From assembly GCF_002259585.1 (NCBI RefSeq), contig NZ_MWWS01000003.1, positions 103,032 to 167,031 on the forward strand: a DNA stretch of 64,000 nt. Direction: 5' to 3'. The position numbers and the translations under genes are program-made. The DNA is from Bombiscardovia coagulans. GTDB lineage: Bacteria; Actinomycetota; Actinomycetes; Actinomycetales; Bifidobacteriaceae. The notes beneath the pieces were generated by a model. That model saw only the letters and a program-made list of their open reading frames with translations, did no database searches and had not been told where the DNA came from. Below, one piece after another: positions 9,510 through 17,242 of the stretch (position 1 is its first letter; every line of letters starts with the position of its first letter).

Positions 9510-9558
9510 TCAAATAGATACCTGCTAGGTACCTACACCAGGAATACTATCTATTTGA
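9510..9558. repeat. Inverted repeat in the cysS-ffh intergenic region
   Basis: Perfect 11-bp arms (9510-9520 and 9548-9558, TCAAATAGATA and its complement) enclose CCTG/CAGG pairing and an inner 10-bp palindrome TAGGTACCTA (9526-9535). There is no U-tract after it, so it is a weak candidate for a terminator. It could be a protein-binding site for ffh control. Confidence 0.5.
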
Positions 9559-9597
9559 CGTACATTTCTCCCGGCTGCAAGTTAGAATTGAGACATT

Positions 9598-11199
9598 ATG
9601 GCTGCATTTTCTTCACTAACGGACAGACTGTCGAACGCGTTTACGCACTTACGTTCCAAGGGCAAGCTCAGCGAAGCCGATATTGACGGCACTATTCGTG
9701 AGATTCGCCGCGCCCTGCTTGACGCGGATGTTTCCTTAGATGTTGTACGTTCCTTCACTGGGAAGGTTCGCGAACGAGCCTTAGGATCCGAAGTTTCCCA
9801 AGCCCTGAACCCTGCCCAACAGGTGGTTTCCATAGTCAATGATGAGCTGACGCAGATTCTGGGCGCTGGTGTCGACCGACCCTTAAACTTCGCAAAGACC
9901 CCACCAACTGTCATTATGTTGGCTGGCTTGCAGGGTGCTGGAAAAACCACTCTAGCCGGTAAGCTTGGCTACTGGTTAAAAGATGCAGGTCACACTCCTG
10001 TTCTGGTAGCAGCTGATCTTCAACGACCAAATGCGGTAACACAGTTACAGGTCGTGGGCGAACGTGCCGGTGTACCAGTCTTCGCTCCAGAGCCAGGTAT
10101 TCAAACCGATAGTTCCGATGTGGTGTCTCCAGGGCAAGCAAGTGGTGACCCAGTCAAAGTAGCCCGTGATGCCATAGAAGAAGCCAAGGGCAAGCTCTAT
10201 GACACAGTCATTATTGATACAGCTGGTCGCCTCGGCGTGGATCAGGAGCTCATGCAGCAGGCTCGAGATATCCGCGACGCCGTCCATCCGAACGAAATCC
10301 TCTTCGTTATAGATGCCATGATCGGTCAGGATGCAGTGACCACTGCTCAAGCATTCGATCAGGGTGTAGATTTCACTGGAGTCGTACTTTCTAAGTTGGA
10401 TGGTGACGCCCGTGGCGGTGCTGCCTTGTCAGTTGCGTCTGTAACTGGCAAACCAATCCTGTTTGCTTCCAATGGCGAGGGGCTGAAGGACTTTGAAGTC
10501 TTCCACCCCGATCGTATGGCTTCCCGTATCCTTGATATGGGTGACATCTTAACGCTGATAGAGCAAGCCCAAAAAGAGTTCGACGAAGAGGAATCTCGCA
10601 AGGCTGCTGCCAAAATGGCCGAGGGCTCATACGGGCTTGACGACTTCATGGACCAGCTTCAGCAAATCCAAAAACTCGGGTCACTCAAGTCCATCCTTGG
10701 TATGATTCCCGGCATGGCTCAGCACCGTAAGGAGCTAGAGCAGTTTGATGAGACAGAAATCGACCGAACTCAAGCCATTATCCGTTCAATGACACCCGAA
10801 GAACGCAGGGATCCAAAAATTATAGATGGCTCCCGTCGGGCTCGAATCGCCTATGGCTCAGGCACAACAGTATCCGCAGTTAACAGCCTCCTTCAACGCT
10901 TCGAGCAGGCTTCCAAAATGATGAAACGCATGACAAATGGGGTTCGTCAGATACCAGGAATGCCTGGGTTTGGTGGGAGCAAAACGAACAAAAAAGGCAG
11001 GAAAGGAAATAAGAAAAAAGGTAAATCTCGCTCTGGCAACCCAATGAAGCGCGAACAGGAAGAACAAGCATTGCGCCAGCGTCTCTCTGGTGCAGATAAG
11101 CCCAGTGCAGGATCATCCTTTGCTAAACCACAAACGGCACAAATGCCAGAAATCCCACCAAACCTAGGTGGCGGTTTATCAGGCTTATTCGGAGCTTGA
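9598..11199 (+). CDS. ffh: Signal recognition particle protein Ffh (SRP54)
   Basis: 533 residues. SRP GTPase that binds 4.5S RNA and signal sequences and docks on FtsY. The N domain covers about residues 1-90. The G domain has P-loop GLQGAGKTT (about 110), DTAGRLG, and SKLDGDARGGAALS. The Met-rich M domain contains MDQLQQIQKLGSLKSILGMI and ends in a basic Gly/Lys tail (GRKGNKKKGKSRSG). A short insertion around residues 160-180 sits between ATDLQRPNA-like and DPVKVARDA elements, common in actinobacteria. No strong Shine-Dalgarno sequence is seen before the ATG. Confidence 0.97.
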   Translation: MAAFSSLTDRLSNAFTHLRSKGKLSEADIDGTIREIRRALLDADVSLDVVRSFTGKVRERALGSEVSQALNPAQQVVSIVNDELTQILGAGVDRPLNFAKTPPTVIMLAGLQGAGKTTLAGKLGYWLKDAGHTPVLVAADLQRPNAVTQLQVVGERAGVPVFAPEPGIQTDSSDVVSPGQASGDPVKVARDAIEEAKGKLYDTVIIDTAGRLGVDQELMQQARDIRDAVHPNEILFVIDAMIGQDAVTTAQAFDQGVDFTGVVLSKLDGDARGGAALSVASVTGKPILFASNGEGLKDFEVFHPDRMASRILDMGDILTLIEQAQKEFDEEESRKAAAKMAEGSYGLDDFMDQLQQIQKLGSLKSILGMIPGMAQHRKELEQFDETEIDRTQAIIRSMTPEERRDPKIIDGSRRARIAYGSGTTVSAVNSLLQRFEQASKMMKRMTNGVRQIPGMPGFGGSKTNKKGRKGNKKKGKSRSGNPMKREQEEQALRQRLSGADKPSAGSSFAKPQTAQMPEIPPNLGGGLSGLFGA

Positions 11200-11206
11200 T
11201 TCCACT

Positions 11207-12295
11207 GTGAGCACCATACTGTGGGTTTTGCTCCTACTGTGCAGCTTATGGATGGCTTTGCGTTTTCTGCCCCCTGGCTGGGACTGGCACCGACCGTTGC
11301 CAGAGCTGATTGCACTTATTCCCCTACTGTCAGCACCACTGCTCATTATCATTGTTTGGTCACTGGTTGAAGCTGCTTGGGCACAGACTATTGTTGGCAC
11401 GCTCCTACTCACCTTAGAAGCTCTGTGGGAACTACCCTTCTTGGTAAAGCTGCCTAACGGTTTACTACCGTTCCTGGCAGGCTTACCTCCGCGGAGCCAG
11501 CCCAACGACTCTGGCAGTCGTCAGCACATATGCATGATGACGTTGAACTGCCGGTATGGCAAAGCTAGCGTTGCAACCATACGTAACCTTGTCGAGAGTA
11601 AACAAGTAGAAGTTCTTGCTTTACAGGAAGTGACCCAAGAGTTCCTCAAAGAACTCGACACTACTGGTATTCAATCTCAGCTCCCCTATCGTTCAGTAGG
11701 TCCAACAACCAAAGACGATAATGGTGGTTGTAATGCTCTTTTCAGCAAGATACAACCACTTGAACAGCAATCATCCTCGGTTACTATACCTGCTTCAGCC
11801 GTTCCCACGATGACACTCCCTCTGAACAACACCACTCTTCGGATAGCGTCAGCTCATCCAAAATCCCCTCAACGTGGTGCAATGAATTGGGGTAACAGCA
11901 TATTGGCTTTGTCTGCATTAAACCTGATTACCTCGGCAGACCCATTACAGACAGTAAACGCTGGTGAAGAAACTCAACAGCACAAGGCATCTACTAGCTC
12001 TTTCGAATGCGTCATTTTAGGAGATCTCAACTCTTCTCTTTACCATCCTTCCTTCCGCCGTATGCTCAAAGATGGCCGACTCTTAGACGGCGCTGTGTCA
12101 TTACATCAGGGTATTCACCCCACGTTTCCAGCCAACTGGCCTGCGCTACCACCACTAATCGAAATCGACCATATCCTCCATTCACCAGGCCTCATGCTGC
12201 AATCACTCGAGACACTACATGTTGCAGGAACTGACCACTTAGGTTTACTCGCACATATAAGTGAGTGCGAGCAGGAACATAAGACCAGCCATTGA
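11207..12295 (+). CDS. Membrane-anchored endonuclease/exonuclease/phosphatase (EEP) family protein
   Basis: 362 residues from the GTG at 11207. A GTG at 11168 inside ffh is the alternative but lacks a ribosome site. Residues 1-90 form about three hydrophobic helices. From about 108 the EEP fold appears: MTLNCRYGKA, VLALQEVTQEF (catalytic Glu), GDLNSS, EIDHILHS and GTDHLGLLAHI (catalytic Asp-His). The active site probably faces outward, as in other three-helix EEP proteins. The substrate is unknown and could be a nucleic acid, phospholipid or phosphoester. It starts 7 bp after the ffh stop and is probably co-transcribed with it. Confidence 0.82.
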   Translation: MSTILWVLLLLCSLWMALRFLPPGWDWHRPLPELIALIPLLSAPLLIIIVWSLVEAAWAQTIVGTLLLTLEALWELPFLVKLPNGLLPFLAGLPPRSQPNDSGSRQHICMMTLNCRYGKASVATIRNLVESKQVEVLALQEVTQEFLKELDTTGIQSQLPYRSVGPTTKDDNGGCNALFSKIQPLEQQSSSVTIPASAVPTMTLPLNNTTLRIASAHPKSPQRGAMNWGNSILALSALNLITSADPLQTVNAGEETQQHKASTSSFECVILGDLNSSLYHPSFRRMLKDGRLLDGAVSLHQGIHPTFPANWPALPPLIEIDHILHSPGLMLQSLETLHVAGTDHLGLLAHISECEQEHKTSH

Positions 12296-12332
12296 ACTTC
12301 TGCCCACGTATGCGTTTATCTTTGCTTTGAGA

Positions 12333-12338
12333 TATAAT
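12333..12338 (+). promoter_or_regulatory. Likely -10 box of the rpsP operon promoter
   Basis: A perfect TATAAT in GAGATATAATTTTG, about 120 bp upstream of rpsP. The -35 region is poor. The leader that follows contains small GC-rich hairpins (12360-12390) but no recognised regulatory RNA. Confidence 0.45.
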
Positions 12339-12459
12339 TTTGCTGTTATTCGTGCGAGCGGGCCCTCTCATACCGTGAGGACGAGGAACACGTGGTGCTT
12401 GATTTGTATGCCCCACATAGAAGTCGAATACCACAATTCTAGTAACAAGGAGAGCCATT

Positions 12460-12921
12460 TTGGCAACCAAGATTCGTCTGAAGAGAATGGGCAAGAAATT
12501 CTACGCCTTCTACCGTGTAGTCGTAGTAGACTCCCGTAAAAAGCGTGACGGTAAGGTTATTGAGGAGATTGGTACATACAATCCAAATACCCAGCCTTCA
12601 ACCATCAACATCGATTCCGAGCGTGCCCAGTACTGGCTTGGTGTAGGTGCACAGCCAAGTGAACCTGTCTTTAACCTGCTCAAGATTACCGGTGACTGGC
12701 AAAAATTCAAGGACCTGCCCGGTAAGGAAGGAACATATAAGGTTCCTCAAGCAGAGAAAGACATACAGGCCCGTATTGAGCAGGCAGAAGCTGAAGCCCA
12801 GAAGCTTAAGGCCAAGAAGTCTGAAGCAGAGGCCAAGGCAAAGGCAACAGCTGAAGCCTCCAAGTCCAGCGAGACTGAGACCGCAGAAGCAGCCGCCGAA
12901 ACCGAAGCAGCTGCTGAATAA
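12460..12921 (+). CDS. rpsP: 30S ribosomal protein S16
   Basis: 153 residues. A TTG start at 12460 with AAGGAGA 7 nt upstream; the sequence begins [20 protein letters not shown], diagnostic of S16. The core (about 90 residues, with [13 protein letters not shown]) is followed by a 55-residue Ala/Glu/Lys-rich, probably helical tail ([20 protein letters not shown]). Such extensions occur in actinobacterial S16. First gene of the rpsP-khpA-rimM cluster. Confidence 0.97.
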   Translation: MATKIRLKRMGKKFYAFYRVVVVDSRKKRDGKVIEEIGTYNPNTQPSTINIDSERAQYWLGVGAQPSEPVFNLLKITGDWQKFKDLPGKEGTYKVPQAEKDIQARIEQAEAEAQKLKAKKSEAEAKAKATAEASKSSETETAEAAAETEAAAE

Positions 12922-12954
12922 ATCACCAAAAGACAATTAGAGGGGTAGACAGTT

Positions 12955-13188
12955 ATGCTCGCGCAGGCAGTCGAACATTTAATTAAAGACATCGTCGATT
13001 TTCCTGATGATGTTTCAGTTCGTTCCCACGAGAATGCACGCGGCGAACTCTTACGCGTGCAAGTCAACCCTGAAGACATCGGCCGAGTTATCGGTCGTAG
13101 CGGAAGAACAGCTAATGCTATTCGAACCGTTGCTCAGGCTATCTGCGATCACAAGATTCGCATCGACATCATGGATGTGCGCCAGTGA
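12955..13188 (+). CDS. khpA: KH-domain RNA-binding protein KhpA
   Basis: 77 residues, one KH domain. The GXXG loop is GRVIGRSGRTANAIRT, preceded by LRVQVNPEDI. KhpA acts with KhpB (not in this window) as a small-RNA and mRNA binding pair and is almost always encoded between rpsP and rimM, as here. It has an ATG behind AGAGGGG and overlaps the rimM start by 4 bp. Confidence 0.96.
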   Translation: MLAQAVEHLIKDIVDFPDDVSVRSHENARGELLRVQVNPEDIGRVIGRSGRTANAIRTVAQAICDHKIRIDIMDVRQ

Positions 13189-13799
13189 ACGCGGATACTG
13201 ACCGCTATACGGCAGACCCTCAACAGTCTAGACTGTTGAGGGTCTGCCGTATAGGTCGTGCGCAAGGTCTGAAAGGCGAAGTCAATGTATTCGCCTATAC
13301 GGACGAACCAGAACGTCGCTTCTCCCCCGGCTCTGTCTTAACCCAACCCGAAGAGCATCAAAGCTTTACCGTTGAAAGTTCTCGCCGTTTTAAGAGCCGC
13401 TGGATTGTGCACTTCACAGGTGTTGACAACCGAACTGCTGCTGAATCCCTTACTGGCATAGAATTATATGTTCAAGCCGAACTACTTGCAGATAATACAG
13501 ATGATGATGCTTGGTATTTAGAGGATCTGGTCGGTCTCGATGTCCGCATGGCTGCCGGTAATACCTTGGGAAGACCAGCAAACGAGCAAGTCGGAAGAGT
13601 CAGCGCTGTGATTGACTCCCCTGCCCAACAACTCTTAGAGGTTCAGTTAACCTCTAGCAAGCACGGAGATAGTGATGATGGCACTGATGTAACTACTGGA
13701 CTAGTGCCGTTTGTAGAAGAGTTGGTACCCGAGGTCAATCCTGAAGAAGGATACATACTCATTGATCCACCAAAAGGTCTCTTAAGCTTGCCTGAATAG
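13185..13799 (+). CDS. rimM: Ribosome maturation factor RimM
   Basis: 204 residues, GTG start overlapping the khpA stop (GTGA). 16S rRNA processing factor for 30S head assembly. The conserved core starts at LLRVCRIGRAQGLKGEVNV and includes WYLEDLVGLDV and the PRC-barrel end (LVPFVEELVPEVN, GYILIDPPKGLL). The first 17 residues are not conserved-looking. The DNA encoding residues 7-23 is a perfect 50-bp palindrome, so the non-conserved N-terminus is encoded by an inverted copy of the conserved RimM start. The usual partner trmD lies about 4.9 kb further on, beyond an opposite-strand block. Confidence 0.95.
   Translation: MNADTDRYTADPQQSRLLRVCRIGRAQGLKGEVNVFAYTDEPERRFSPGSVLTQPEEHQSFTVESSRRFKSRWIVHFTGVDNRTAAESLTGIELYVQAELLADNTDDDAWYLEDLVGLDVRMAAGNTLGRPANEQVGRVSAVIDSPAQQLLEVQLTSSKHGDSDDGTDVTTGLVPFVEELVPEVNPEEGYILIDPPKGLLSLPE
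13205..13254. repeat. Perfect 50-bp palindrome inside the rimM coding sequence
   Basis: Every base of 13205-13229 pairs with its partner in 13230-13254 (centre CTAG). In RNA it can form a stem of about 23 bp with a 4-nt loop, starting 20 nt after the rimM start codon. The right arm encodes the conserved LLRVCRI of RimM and the left arm encodes a segment without apparent conservation. Confidence 0.97.
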
Positions 13800-13867
13800 G
13801 CATACACTTTCATCCGAACTTGCAAAAAACTAAGGCAGGTATTACCTGGCTGCACCTGTACTATACT

Positions 13868-13905
13868 GCGAGTCAACGATTGCGACAAAGCTACCGTTGA
13901 CTCGC
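13868..13905. terminator. Hairpin between the convergent rimM and lutC genes
   Basis: An 11-bp perfect stem (13868-13878 with 13895-13905) and a 16-nt loop. It lies 68 bp after the rimM stop and 4 bp before the lutC end. No U-tract follows on either strand, so termination efficiency is doubtful. It may act in both directions or protect the 3' ends. Confidence 0.45.
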
Positions 13906-13908
13906 CTG

Positions 13909-14646
13909 CTACATATCACTGACAACCAGATACGTCATATCCAAAGGACCATGAACACCGACTACTAGCACCATTTCAATATCACCAGTGTTGGATGGTC
14001 CGGTGATAATGTTGATGTTGGAAGTCTTGAGTTCACCTGCCTTTATAGCCTTGTCATAGCGATCCATAGCCTGCCTGGAGCGAGGTAAAATTCTGGATTT
14101 ACGGACGATTGCCAAATAGTGCACCGGCAAGAAATGAAAAGCCCTCCCCTGCCCTGGCGTCGTAGCAGTAGTAATACTACAAGACTCAGCCAAGAGATAA
14201 TCTGCAAAAGCTATAGCAGCACCTGCATGTTCTGCGGTAGTGATGTTGGTTGTACGACCTGCTCCAGGTTTCCAAAAGGTTGGTGCTGGATCCGTGAGAC
14301 CATCTCTCCAAGACTCTAAACCAAAATCAGCATACAACTCCGAAGTGGGCAGTAAAAGATGGTTGTGATCGTTGGCTTGGTAAGGGTCATCCTCGTTATT
14401 AGTGATCTTGTCGCGAATAAAATCATCTAGGACGGCCGGCAGGTCCACTTTCGTCGTAACCTGTAAGTTCACGTTGACTGCCGTACTGTTTGCCTTAGCA
14501 ATTTCTAATAGCTCATCCTGGGTCTTTCCTGAGAGGGTTGTCTCAGGTAAGTCATTGACAGGAACTAACGGGTTATCCTTGAGCTGGTGACGGGGACGAC
14601 GGGCCTTCTCAGCGATGTTATTGAGAAATACTTCGCGATCTGTCAT
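13909..14646 (-). CDS. lutC: Lactate utilization protein LutC (LUD domain)
   Basis: 245 residues, LutC/YkgG family. The C-terminal signature is TGPSNTGDIEMVLVVGVHGP, the conserved LUD-domain end. LutC is part of the LutABC complex that oxidises L-lactate to pyruvate at the membrane face, with electrons probably passing to the quinone pool. It is the last gene of the minus-strand lutA-lutB-lutC operon and starts 3 bp after the lutB stop. All three genes look intact. Confidence 0.93.
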   Translation of the reverse strand: MTDREVFLNNIAEKARRPRHQLKDNPLVPVNDLPETTLSGKTQDELLEIAKANSTAVNVNLQVTTKVDLPAVLDDFIRDKITNNEDDPYQANDHNHLLLPTSELYADFGLESWRDGLTDPAPTFWKPGAGRTTNITTAEHAGAAIAFADYLLAESCSITTATTPGQGRAFHFLPVHYLAIVRKSRILPRSRQAMDRYDKAIKAGELKTSNINIITGPSNTGDIEMVLVVGVHGPLDMTYLVVSDM

Positions 14647-14649
14647 TGC

Positions 14650-16194
14650 TCAAGCCTTCCTCTCAGCTTGTATTTCCTGTTCTCGTTGAGCCGTATGCTT
14701 GGCTATCTTAGGATCCACATCAGCTGGTTTGTGAGTTTTGAACCAGCTACGGAAATTTTTAGAGTGAGCCGGTGGATCAGGCAAATCACGAACTTTTGTC
14801 CAACCGCCAAACACAAAGGGCATCCATTCCACGTGCTTGTCGTCGGAGTAGAGGTTCTTAGCAGCTTCAGGCCCTTTTCTAGCAAGAGGAGCCATAGCTA
14901 AGTGGTCTAGTCCCAGAGCAGTTCGGAAGAGAGAAGAATGGCCTGTTCCCAAACCGACGACGCGCATCACTACATCATCTATGAGCTTACTTTGATGAAT
15001 GTCGTCCATCTCAATCTCACGATGTTTGAGCAACAGCTTGTGCAAAGGAATTTTAACGGGGCAGGTAGATGTGCAAGCCGTACACAAGCTGCACGCATAG
15101 GGCAACTCGGCAAAGTCATCATAGTTGCCTTGCAAGACTGGAGATAAGATTGAACCTACAGGACCTGGATAGATAGAACCATAGCCATGACCACCAATAT
15201 GCCGGTAAACTGGGCAGACGTTTAAGCACGAAGCACAACGGATACATTGCAGGATCGGCTCGAAGTCAGTACCCAGGGCGTTAGAACGGCCGTTATCAAT
15301 AATGACCACATAAAACTCTTCAGGACCATCCGACTCTCCATCAACCTGCCTAGAGGTAAAAGTGCAATACGTGGTAATCTTTTGACCAACTGCTGAACGG
15401 GCCAGCATATTATCAATCGTCTCAGCCTCACGCATACCAGGTACGATACGTTCCATCCCCATGCACACCACTTGAATTTTAGGAATGGCCATACACAAGT
15501 CAGCATTGCCCTCATTGGTGTCTAAGTTGATCATACCGTTATCAGCTACGGCAAAATTGCAGCCAGTAATGGACATCTCATTCTCAAGGAAGCGCTTGCG
15601 CATTACCTTACGGGCAAAACGGGCTAAGTGCTGGGGGTCATTGTCACCCTCATAACCCAGCTTCTCCATAAAGACTTCTCGTACCTGATCGCGGTTCTTA
15701 TGGAGGGCCGGAAATACTAAATGAGTAGGTTGGTCCCAATCATCCTGCTGAAGAATAAACTCAGCTAAATCTGTCTCCAGTAACTCCATACCAGGAATTT
15801 CTAAGAGAGCCTCATCTATCCCGATCTCAGTGGTGACCATAGACTTGGACTTGACCACATGTTTGACTTGCTTTTCTCTGGCTAAGTTTGTTATAAAATC
15901 ACGAGCTTCTATGTCAGTCTGAGCGAAGAACACATGTCCGCCATTGCTTTCAACATTATCGGAAAATTCTTCCAAGTAATCAGGCAAATATCGTACAGTG
16001 TGCTGACGGATTTGTTCACCAAGTTTGCGCCAGTCTTCCCAATTGCCCAACTCTCGGCGGGCACCCTCACGTTTAATCCACTGGGCATCCTGGGCTTTTG
16101 CTACAGCTTTCTGCGCGAAAGTGTCTTCCTCGGATTCCTTAACACGAGTAAGAAAATCATGGTCACTGCTACGAATCATGCTCCCAGTCTTCAT
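14650..16194 (-). CDS. lutB: Lactate utilization iron-sulfur protein LutB
   Basis: 514 residues. The N-terminal LUD domain (to about residue 300) is followed by two 4Fe-4S ferredoxin motifs, CIRCASCLNVCP (about residue 316) and CSLCTACTSTCP. A conserved C-terminal region carries EWMPFVFGGWTKVRDLP. This layout matches LutB/LldF. It transfers electrons from lactate oxidation. It overlaps lutA by 4 bp (ATGA), showing tight coupling. Both Cys clusters are complete. Confidence 0.95.
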   Translation of the reverse strand: MKTGSMIRSSDHDFLTRVKESEEDTFAQKAVAKAQDAQWIKREGARRELGNWEDWRKLGEQIRQHTVRYLPDYLEEFSDNVESNGGHVFFAQTDIEARDFITNLAREKQVKHVVKSKSMVTTEIGIDEALLEIPGMELLETDLAEFILQQDDWDQPTHLVFPALHKNRDQVREVFMEKLGYEGDNDPQHLARFARKVMRKRFLENEMSITGCNFAVADNGMINLDTNEGNADLCMAIPKIQVVCMGMERIVPGMREAETIDNMLARSAVGQKITTYCTFTSRQVDGESDGPEEFYVVIIDNGRSNALGTDFEPILQCIRCASCLNVCPVYRHIGGHGYGSIYPGPVGSILSPVLQGNYDDFAELPYACSLCTACTSTCPVKIPLHKLLLKHREIEMDDIHQSKLIDDVVMRVVGLGTGHSSLFRTALGLDHLAMAPLARKGPEAAKNLYSDDKHVEWMPFVFGGWTKVRDLPDPPAHSKNFRSWFKTHKPADVDPKIAKHTAQREQEIQAERKA

Positions 16195-16970
16195 ATCAAG
16201 ACCCCCTTGCTTTCCTGTGCATCCACATAGGTAACTCGACTGATATCAACATCGTGGTTGAGTACCTCAGCAAGATGCATAATCGTAATGCTTTCACCTC
16301 GCCGGTTGCAACGACCACCTATGTTCATTAGGCAAGCCGGGTCGCAAGAAATAAGAACCGATGCATTGGTCGAAATCACATCATTAACTTTTTCATCAAC
16401 CATCTGCCGGGAGATTTCTGGTTCCTTCATGGAAAACATGCCACCAAAACCACAACAATTTTCAATGTGCGGCAAGGGAACCATAGTTAAGCCCTTGACG
16501 TGATCTAGAAGGGCAAACGGGCTTGTGCTTTCACCCAAGAGCCGGGTCATGTGGCATGAACGATGATAGGTTGCCACTGCATCCAGCTCAGCACCAGCAT
16601 TTTCAATACCGAGTACACGGTATACAAACTGCGAAAACTCATAGGTCTTATCAGCAATAGCCTGGGCCTTAGCCTGGTAAGCCGGTTCTCCCTTAAGGTG
16701 TGCGGGCAGCTCCTTGAGCATGTTGACACAAGAGCCAGCAGGACCAACAACATAGTCTGCATCGACACTCAGCAGAGCATCTACTTCATTGTGCATCACA
16801 TGCTTAGTGGACTTAACATACCCGCTATTATAGGTAGGCTGTCCACAACAAATTTGTTGCATAGGCATAAAGGTTTCACAGCCGAAGCGTTCTAGTACCT
16901 CAACCATGGCTTTGCCAACATTAGGGAACATCATATCAACCACGCAAGTAGAAAAGATAACTACTTTCAT
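16191..16970 (-). CDS. lutA: Lactate utilization Fe-S oxidoreductase subunit LutA
   Basis: 259 residues from the ATG at 16970, chosen because AGGGG sits 5 nt upstream; a GTG two codons earlier would abut it. Two CCG-type cysteine-rich motifs are visible, QQICCGQPTYNSGY in the N-terminal half and ENCCGFGGMFSMK in the C-terminal half, with YHRSCHMTRLLG between them. These are typical of LutA/LldE and of heterodisulfide-reductase-like subunits. First gene of the lut operon, with its promoter in the 250 bp upstream. Confidence 0.95.
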   Translation of the reverse strand: MKVVIFSTCVVDMMFPNVGKAMVEVLERFGCETFMPMQQICCGQPTYNSGYVKSTKHVMHNEVDALLSVDADYVVGPAGSCVNMLKELPAHLKGEPAYQAKAQAIADKTYEFSQFVYRVLGIENAGAELDAVATYHRSCHMTRLLGESTSPFALLDHVKGLTMVPLPHIENCCGFGGMFSMKEPEISRQMVDEKVNDVISTNASVLISCDPACLMNIGGRCNRRGESITIMHLAEVLNHDVDISRVTYVDAQESKGVLI

Positions 16971-17006
16971 GTTCACCCCTCACTTCTTTGTCAGATGTTC
17001 TATTTT

Positions 17007-17015
17007 TGGTCACCA
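17007..17015. promoter_or_regulatory. Possible operator upstream of lutA
   Basis: A short palindrome TGGTCACCA about 37 bp upstream of the lutA start. GntR-type lactate regulators (LldR/LutR) bind TGGT...ACCA sites, usually with a longer spacer, so this is only suggestive. No regulator gene is adjacent. Confidence 0.2.
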
Positions 17016-17222
17016 CAGTCAAAAACAACCTATCCTACGACTCCAAGATAAGTACTAGGTGCCCGCCACCCCACAAGCACGACTGCAAAAGACAACCAAA
17101 AAACAGATACTTATATCATCTCACCACAATCGACTCATAGAGGCCAAAATAGGAAAATCTCCATATTCTGGTGTATGCATACTAGCTCTTGCGGATACAT
17201 CTAAACTACATTTAGTACCTTG

Positions 17223-17242
17223 TGCCCCTTACTGAAGGGGCA
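17223..17242 (-). terminator. Hairpin at the end of the surface-protein gene
   Basis: A perfect 8-bp stem (TGCCCCTT with AAGGGGCA) and a 4-nt loop overlapping the stop codon. No clear U-tract follows, so it is a weak terminator call. Confidence 0.35.
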
